8,825 nucleotides of DNA from Desulfobacteraceae bacterium. GTDB lineage: Bacteria; Desulfobacterota; Desulfobacteria; Desulfobacterales; ETH-SRB1. Shown here in pieces: positions 5,931-8,825 of this stretch. The position numbers and the translations under genes are program-made. Under the pieces are notes generated by a model, which saw nothing but the letters and a program-made list of their open reading frames with translations, ran no database searches and was not told the DNA's origin. Each line of letters starts with the position of its first letter. The first letter of the stretch is position 1. Where the stretch lies: positions 1-8,825 of the forward strand of contig DAOWEW010000133.1 of assembly GCA_030638305.1 (NCBI GenBank), written 5' to 3'.

Positions 5931-5934
5931 TTAA

Positions 5935-6693
5935 ATGCCTGAAAAACGTACTGTCGTTGTTACAGGTGCTTCAAGAGGTATTGGCCGAGCCATTTGTCTT
6001 TCCCTGGCAAATCCGGAGACGCAAATCTATTTTAACTATTTTTCTCCAGGTAATCCGGAAGCTGAAGAGGCTGCTGCTGCTGAAACAGAAAAAATGGTTG
6101 CTGAACTGGGTAGTTCGGCAGCAAGTATGAGTGTTGATGTAGCATCTGAAAAAGATGTTGAAGCTTTTTTTAAGAAAATAGTTGATGAAACCGGTCGAGT
6201 AGATATTCTTGTTAACAATGCTGGTATTACCAGGGATCGACTGTTGGTTCGTATGAATGAAAATGACTGGAATATGGTGTTAGATATAAACTTAAAAGGT
6301 GCATTTACCTGCATGAGACTTGCCGCAAGAACTATGATGAAACAGCGCTATGGACGCATAGTAAATATGGCATCTGTTGTGGGTGTCAACGGCAATCCGG
6401 GACAGGCAAATTATTCCGCTTCAAAGGCAGGATTAATCGGGCTGACAAAAACAGCGGCTAAAGAATTTGCCTCTCGAAATGTTACCGTCAATGCAGTTGC
6501 TCCCGGTTTTATAGAGACAGACATGACGGCAGTGCTTTCTGAAAAGGCCAGGGCAGCTATGCTGGATCAGGTGCCGATGGGTCGGGGGGGGCAGCCGGAA
6601 GATGTTGCTGCTGCTGTTAAATTTTTGGCCTCAGATGATGCAGCATACATTACAGGTCAGGTAATCCATGTAAATGGTGGAATGTATATGTGA
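5935..6693 (+). CDS. fabG: 3-oxoacyl-ACP reductase
   Basis: This 252-aa short-chain dehydrogenase should reduce 3-oxoacyl-ACP to 3-hydroxyacyl-ACP with NADPH in cytoplasmic fatty-acid elongation. The Rossmann motif TGASRGIG is at 10-17 and NNAG at 94-97. The catalytic tetrad is N119, S147, Y160 and K164 (ANYSASKAG), and the family ending GGMYM is present. The segment about 34-60 (SPGNPEAEEAAAAETEKM) is a few residues longer than in typical FabG. It starts 4 bp after the acyl-CoA dehydrogenase with GAGAGG as ribosome-binding site. The adjacent acpP and fabF support FabG over other short-chain dehydrogenases. The TGA stop lies within the target duplication of element F2b. Without that element, acpP would start 15 nt downstream. 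Confidence 0.93.
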   Translation: MPEKRTVVVTGASRGIGRAICLSLANPETQIYFNYFSPGNPEAEEAAAAETEKMVAELGSSAASMSVDVASEKDVEAFFKKIVDETGRVDILVNNAGITRDRLLVRMNENDWNMVLDINLKGAFTCMRLAARTMMKQRYGRIVNMASVVGVNGNPGQANYSASKAGLIGLTKTAAKEFASRNVTVNAVAPGFIETDMTAVLSEKARAAMLDQVPMGRGGQPEDVAAAVKFLASDDAAYITGQVIHVNGGMYM

Positions 6694-6835
6694 AACTTTT
6701 GCAAAACACTCCCTTTTGCCCGATTACTGCGTCAGGCTCAAATTTTAATCCTCGAAATACTCAATGTATTCCTGCGGTTAAAATTTTCGCCTTCCTTGTA
6801 CTCGAACAAAATTGAGCATTTTTTCAAAGGTCTCT
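6692..6835. repeat. Palindromic element F2b (MITE-like), 144 bp, between fabG and acpP
   Basis: This is F2a in the opposite orientation: left end GAAACTTTTGCAAAACA, right end TTTTTTCAAAGGTCTCT. The core AATACTCAATGTATTCCT (from 6757) is identical to the F2a core. The direct repeat TATGT (6687-6691 and 6836-6840), extendable to TATGTGAAA, flanks it. Its first bases overlap the fabG stop codon. Transcribed as RNA it can fold into a long interrupted hairpin. Confidence 0.85.
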
Positions 6836-6857
6836 TATGTGAAAGGAGAAAATTTTA

Positions 6858-7088
6858 ATGTCAGTTGAGGATAAAGTAAAAAATATTATTGCAGAAAAAT
6901 TAAGTGTTGATCTGGATGAGGTTGTGCCAGGTGCATCGTTTGTGGATGATTTAGGGGCAGATTCGCTTGATCTGGTTGAGCTTATAATGTCAATGGAAGA
7001 AGAATTTGATATAGATATTCCTGATGATGATGCCGAAAAAATTCTTACTGTACAAGATGCTATCGAATATACTCGTAAGCGTTCATAA
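6858..7088 (+). CDS. acpP: Acyl carrier protein
   Basis: This 76-aa acidic acyl carrier protein holds growing acyl chains on a 4'-phosphopantetheine arm attached to S36 in GADSLD (33-38), the prosthetic-group motif. The four-helix layout is standard: helix I at 3-15, helix II starting at the DSL serine and continuing [12 protein letters not shown], and the acidic segment [12 protein letters not shown] typical of type II FAS carriers. The ribosome-binding site AAAGGAG lies 9 nt before ATG 6858. Length and sequence fit the housekeeping AcpP rather than a secondary-metabolite carrier. It lies between fabG and fabF, with palindromic elements F2b upstream and F2c downstream. These could shape its mRNA ends and stability, which matters because ACP is usually needed in excess of the enzymes. 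Confidence 0.97.
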   Translation: MSVEDKVKNIIAEKLSVDLDEVVPGASFVDDLGADSLDLVELIMSMEEEFDIDIPDDDAEKILTVQDAIEYTRKRS

Positions 7089-7091
7089 ATA

Positions 7092-7232
7092 GTGCCTGAA
7101 CGAAAACTGCCAATTTTTCCGATTTCTGCGTCAGTCACAAATTTTAATCCTCAAACTACTCCATGTATTTCTGCGGTTATAATTTGTGCCTTCCTTGAAC
7201 TTGAAAAAATTTTCCGGTTTTCGTTCGGACAC
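7092..7232. repeat. Palindromic element F2c (MITE-like), 141 bp, between acpP and fabF
   Basis: The ends are GTGCCTGAACGAAAAC and TTTTCGTTCGGACAC, flanked by the 6-bp direct repeat TAAATA (7086-7091 and 7233-7238). The left TAA of that repeat is the acpP stop codon. The interior matches the F2a/F2b core in the F2b orientation (CTGCGTCAG, CAAATTTTAATCCTC, CTGCGGTTA, CCTTCCTTG) with divergence in the central loop. The termini, however, are those of the small hairpin at 2955-2994, not of F2a/F2b. Confidence 0.85.
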
Positions 7233-7266
7233 TAAATAAGAAAATAATTCTATTAAGGAGGTCTGC

Positions 7267-8511
7267 TTGGATAGGCGGGTAGTTGTTACAGGCGTAGGAC
7301 TAATAACGCCTCTTGGTATAGGGGTTAAAGAAACCTGGCAGGCACTGTGTGCCGGAAAATCAGGGATAGCTGAGATAACCAGATTTGATACTAAAGATTT
7401 TCATACAAAAATTGCAGGTGAGATAAAGGGTTTTAATCCTGAGGATTATCTCCAGAAAAAAGATGCAAAACGTACAGAGCGATTTATTGCTTATGCTGTT
7501 GCGGCTGCTCGTATGGCGCTTGAAGATTCGGATCTGGTAATCGACAGTTCTAATGCAAACAGAATTGGAGTCCTGACAGGATGCGGTTTGGGTGGACTGT
7601 CAATAATGGAGCAAACACAGAGAGTTATAGAGACAAAAGGTCCCAAGAGGGTAACTCCGTTTTTTATTCCTATGATGATTGGGAATATGGCTCCTGGAAT
7701 GGTTTCTATTTATCTGGGTGCTAAAGGGCCCAATGCTTCGGTTGCAACAGCATGCGCGGCAGGCACACATGCTGTCGGCGATTCATTCGAAATCATAAAA
7801 AGAGGTGCAGCAGATATTATGGTAACAGGTGGCGTTGAGTCTGTTATTACGCCAACATGCATTGCCGGTTTTAATGCTATGAAAGCCCTGTCAACTCGTA
7901 ATGACGAGCCTGAAAAAGCATCCCGCCCCTTTGACCGTGATCGTGATGGTTTTATTGTAGGTGAAGGAAGCGGCATTCTTATTATTGAACTTCTCGAAAA
8001 TGCATTGGAAAGAGGGGCTCATATTTATGCTGAAGTTATTGGATATGGTATGAGCGGAGACGGATATCATATGAGTGCACCCTCTCCCGGTGGAGAAGGC
8101 GCTGCAAGGTGTATGCAGGCCGCTCTTGATGATGCCGGCATTTCCTGCAACGAGGTTGATTACATTAATGCTCATGGTACGTCAACTCAGCTTAACGACC
8201 TTTATGAGACAATGGCAATCAAGCAGGTATTCAAAGACAAGGCTTATTCAGTAGCAATCAGTTCCACTAAATCAATGACCGGTCATCTGCTTGGTGCAGC
8301 CGGCGGGATTGAGGCGGTTTTTACAAGTCTTGCAATCAATAAAGATATTATTCCGCCGACTATAAATTTTGATAATCCTTCCGAAGAGTGCGATCTTGAT
8401 TATGTTCCCAACACTGCACGTAAGAAAAAAGTTGAGATTGCGATGTCCAATTCTTTTGGTTTTGGAGGGACAAATGCATCGCTTGTTTTTAGAAAATACC
8501 ATAATGAATAG
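7267..8511 (+). CDS. fabF: 3-oxoacyl-ACP synthase II (beta-ketoacyl-ACP synthase)
   Basis: This 414-aa condensing enzyme elongates acyl-ACP with malonyl-ACP. VVVTGVGLITPLG opens the thiolase-fold domain. The nucleophile is C163 in ATACAAGTHAV, the two catalytic histidines are H303 in NAHGTST and H340 in KSMTGHLLGAAGG, and K335 is also present. The end GFGGTNASLVF (399-408) is typical. The Cys-His-His triad identifies the KAS I/II class rather than FabH. The start codon is TTG at 7267: AAGGAGG (7255-7261) sits 5 nt before it, and no ATG or GTG gives the conserved N-terminus. Length matches the usual 410-415 aa. It is the last gene of the fab group, followed by a GC-rich stem-loop and an AGGAT-type repeat. 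Confidence 0.96.
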   Translation: MDRRVVVTGVGLITPLGIGVKETWQALCAGKSGIAEITRFDTKDFHTKIAGEIKGFNPEDYLQKKDAKRTERFIAYAVAAARMALEDSDLVIDSSNANRIGVLTGCGLGGLSIMEQTQRVIETKGPKRVTPFFIPMMIGNMAPGMVSIYLGAKGPNASVATACAAGTHAVGDSFEIIKRGAADIMVTGGVESVITPTCIAGFNAMKALSTRNDEPEKASRPFDRDRDGFIVGEGSGILIIELLENALERGAHIYAEVIGYGMSGDGYHMSAPSPGGEGAARCMQAALDDAGISCNEVDYINAHGTSTQLNDLYETMAIKQVFKDKAYSVAISSTKSMTGHLLGAAGGIEAVFTSLAINKDIIPPTINFDNPSEECDLDYVPNTARKKKVEIAMSNSFGFGGTNASLVFRKYHNE

Positions 8512-8544
8512 TTGCCCCGAATTTTACATTTCCGATTAAATTAG

Positions 8545-8566
8545 CGCCCTTCGGGCGGACTTTTCT
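8545..8566 (+). terminator. Weak intrinsic terminator candidate after fabF
   Basis: CGCCC-TTC-GGGCG (8545-8557) forms a short GC-rich stem about 35 nt after the fabF stop, followed by GACTTTTC. The stem is only 5 bp and the T-run is interrupted, so termination may be partial. Confidence 0.35.
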
Positions 8567-8567
8567 G

Positions 8568-8635
8568 ACAGGATTAACGGGATTTACATGATTTCTTTAT
8601 TTTTTTATATCCTGATCATCCTGTATATCCTGCAA
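8568..8635. repeat. Palindrome built of 9-nt AGGATTNAC-type units
   Basis: The left arm has three 9-nt units, ACAGGATTA, ACGGGATTT and ACATGATTT (8568-8594). The right arm has three inverse units, ATCCTGATC, ATCCTGTAT and ATCCTGCAA (8609-8635), followed by an A-run. The arms are imperfectly complementary with a T-rich loop. I recall similar ACAGGATTTACAGGATT-type palindromes as common intergenic repeats in diverse bacteria. The rest of the fabF-rpiB gap (8636-8768) holds nothing clear. Confidence 0.7.
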
Positions 8636-8768
8636 AAAAAAAAAGGAAATTCCTATAAATTAACACGCCTCGGGGCTAACTTTCAGGCTGTGATTATATT
8701 GTTTTTCCCCTTGCGGATATATTGATAGACTGAAGGTGGAGGTGGGTTAAAAATAAGGTCTTAAAAAT

Positions 8769-8825
8769 ATGTATAAAAACAAAACACCTGTTATTATAGG
8801 CCGTGATCATGCTGCTTATCCTTTG
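8769..8825 (+). CDS. rpiB: Ribose-5-phosphate isomerase B, N-terminal fragment (runs off window)
   Basis: Only 19 residues are visible: MYKNKTPVIIGRDHAAYPL. The strand-turn motif VIIGRDHAAYPL matches the start of RpiB/LacAB-type isomerases, whose conserved Asp-His (here D13-H14, usually in GSDHAG/GCDHAG) contacts the sugar phosphate. The enzyme would interconvert ribose-5-phosphate and ribulose-5-phosphate in the pentose phosphate pathway. The order acpP-fabF-rpiB is one I recall from other Desulfobacterota and Geobacter-type genomes, which supports the call. ATG 8769 is the only possible start nearby, because the frame is closed by TAA at 8754. The only ribosome-binding site is a weak TAAGG; a stronger purine run, GGAGGTGGG, lies too far upstream. 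Most of the gene is outside the window. Confidence 0.75.
   Translation, partial: MYKNKTPVIIGRDHAAYPL

Noticed and set aside
4256..8502. Numerous minus-strand open frames opposite rpmF, acyl-CoA dehydrogenase, fabG, acpP and fabF
   Set aside because: They are antisense shadows of strongly supported genes; none shows a recognisable domain or ribosome-binding site.
1..8825. CRISPR array
   Set aside because: The repeats are palindromic elements at irregular distances, with no short direct repeats separated by uniform spacers and no cas genes.

Overview
The window looks like chromosomal DNA from an AT-rich Desulfobacterota bacterium, probably Desulfobacterales-like. This is inferred from the order rpmF - acyl-CoA dehydrogenase - fabG - acpP - fabF - rpiB, the style of the proteins and the abundance of small palindromic repeats. 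The placement rests on memory of related genomes, not on a search.

Left part (1-2169): the 3' end of a BrnT-like toxin gene overlaps a ribbon-helix-helix antitoxin gene. A protein-kinase-like gene and an ATP-binding-type universal stress protein (USP) gene follow. A 142-bp palindromic element now separates the last two, but its flanking duplication lets the older 28-nt spacer be reconstructed, so they were probably one transcription unit.

Middle (2170-4076): this is repeat-rich. It holds a 101-bp palindrome (family F3), two near-full copies and one fragment of a roughly 212-bp palindrome (family F1), a 40-bp hairpin carrying F2-type ends, a strong perfect stem-loop, one small minus-strand gene of unknown function, and a minus-strand tRNA-Gln(CTG) with a recognisable promoter. 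A long AT-rich non-coding stretch then leads to two candidate promoters.

Right part (4077-8825): rpmF (ribosomal protein L32), a 555-aa acyl-CoA dehydrogenase, fabG, acpP and fabF run in one direction, and rpiB begins at the right edge. FabG reduces 3-oxoacyl-ACP, AcpP carries the growing chain and FabF elongates it. Neither plsX, fabH, fabD nor an enoyl-ACP reductase gene is in this stretch, and an acyl-CoA dehydrogenase occupies the place between rpmF and fabG. Two palindromic elements sit exactly in the fabG-acpP and acpP-fabF spacers, so the acpP message is bracketed by potential long hairpins.

The most notable signal is the set of non-coding palindromic elements. They share an internal core but carry different terminal inverted repeats, often have target-site duplications, and repeatedly lie at or a few bases after stop codons. 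No transposase, CRISPR array or rRNA gene was seen.
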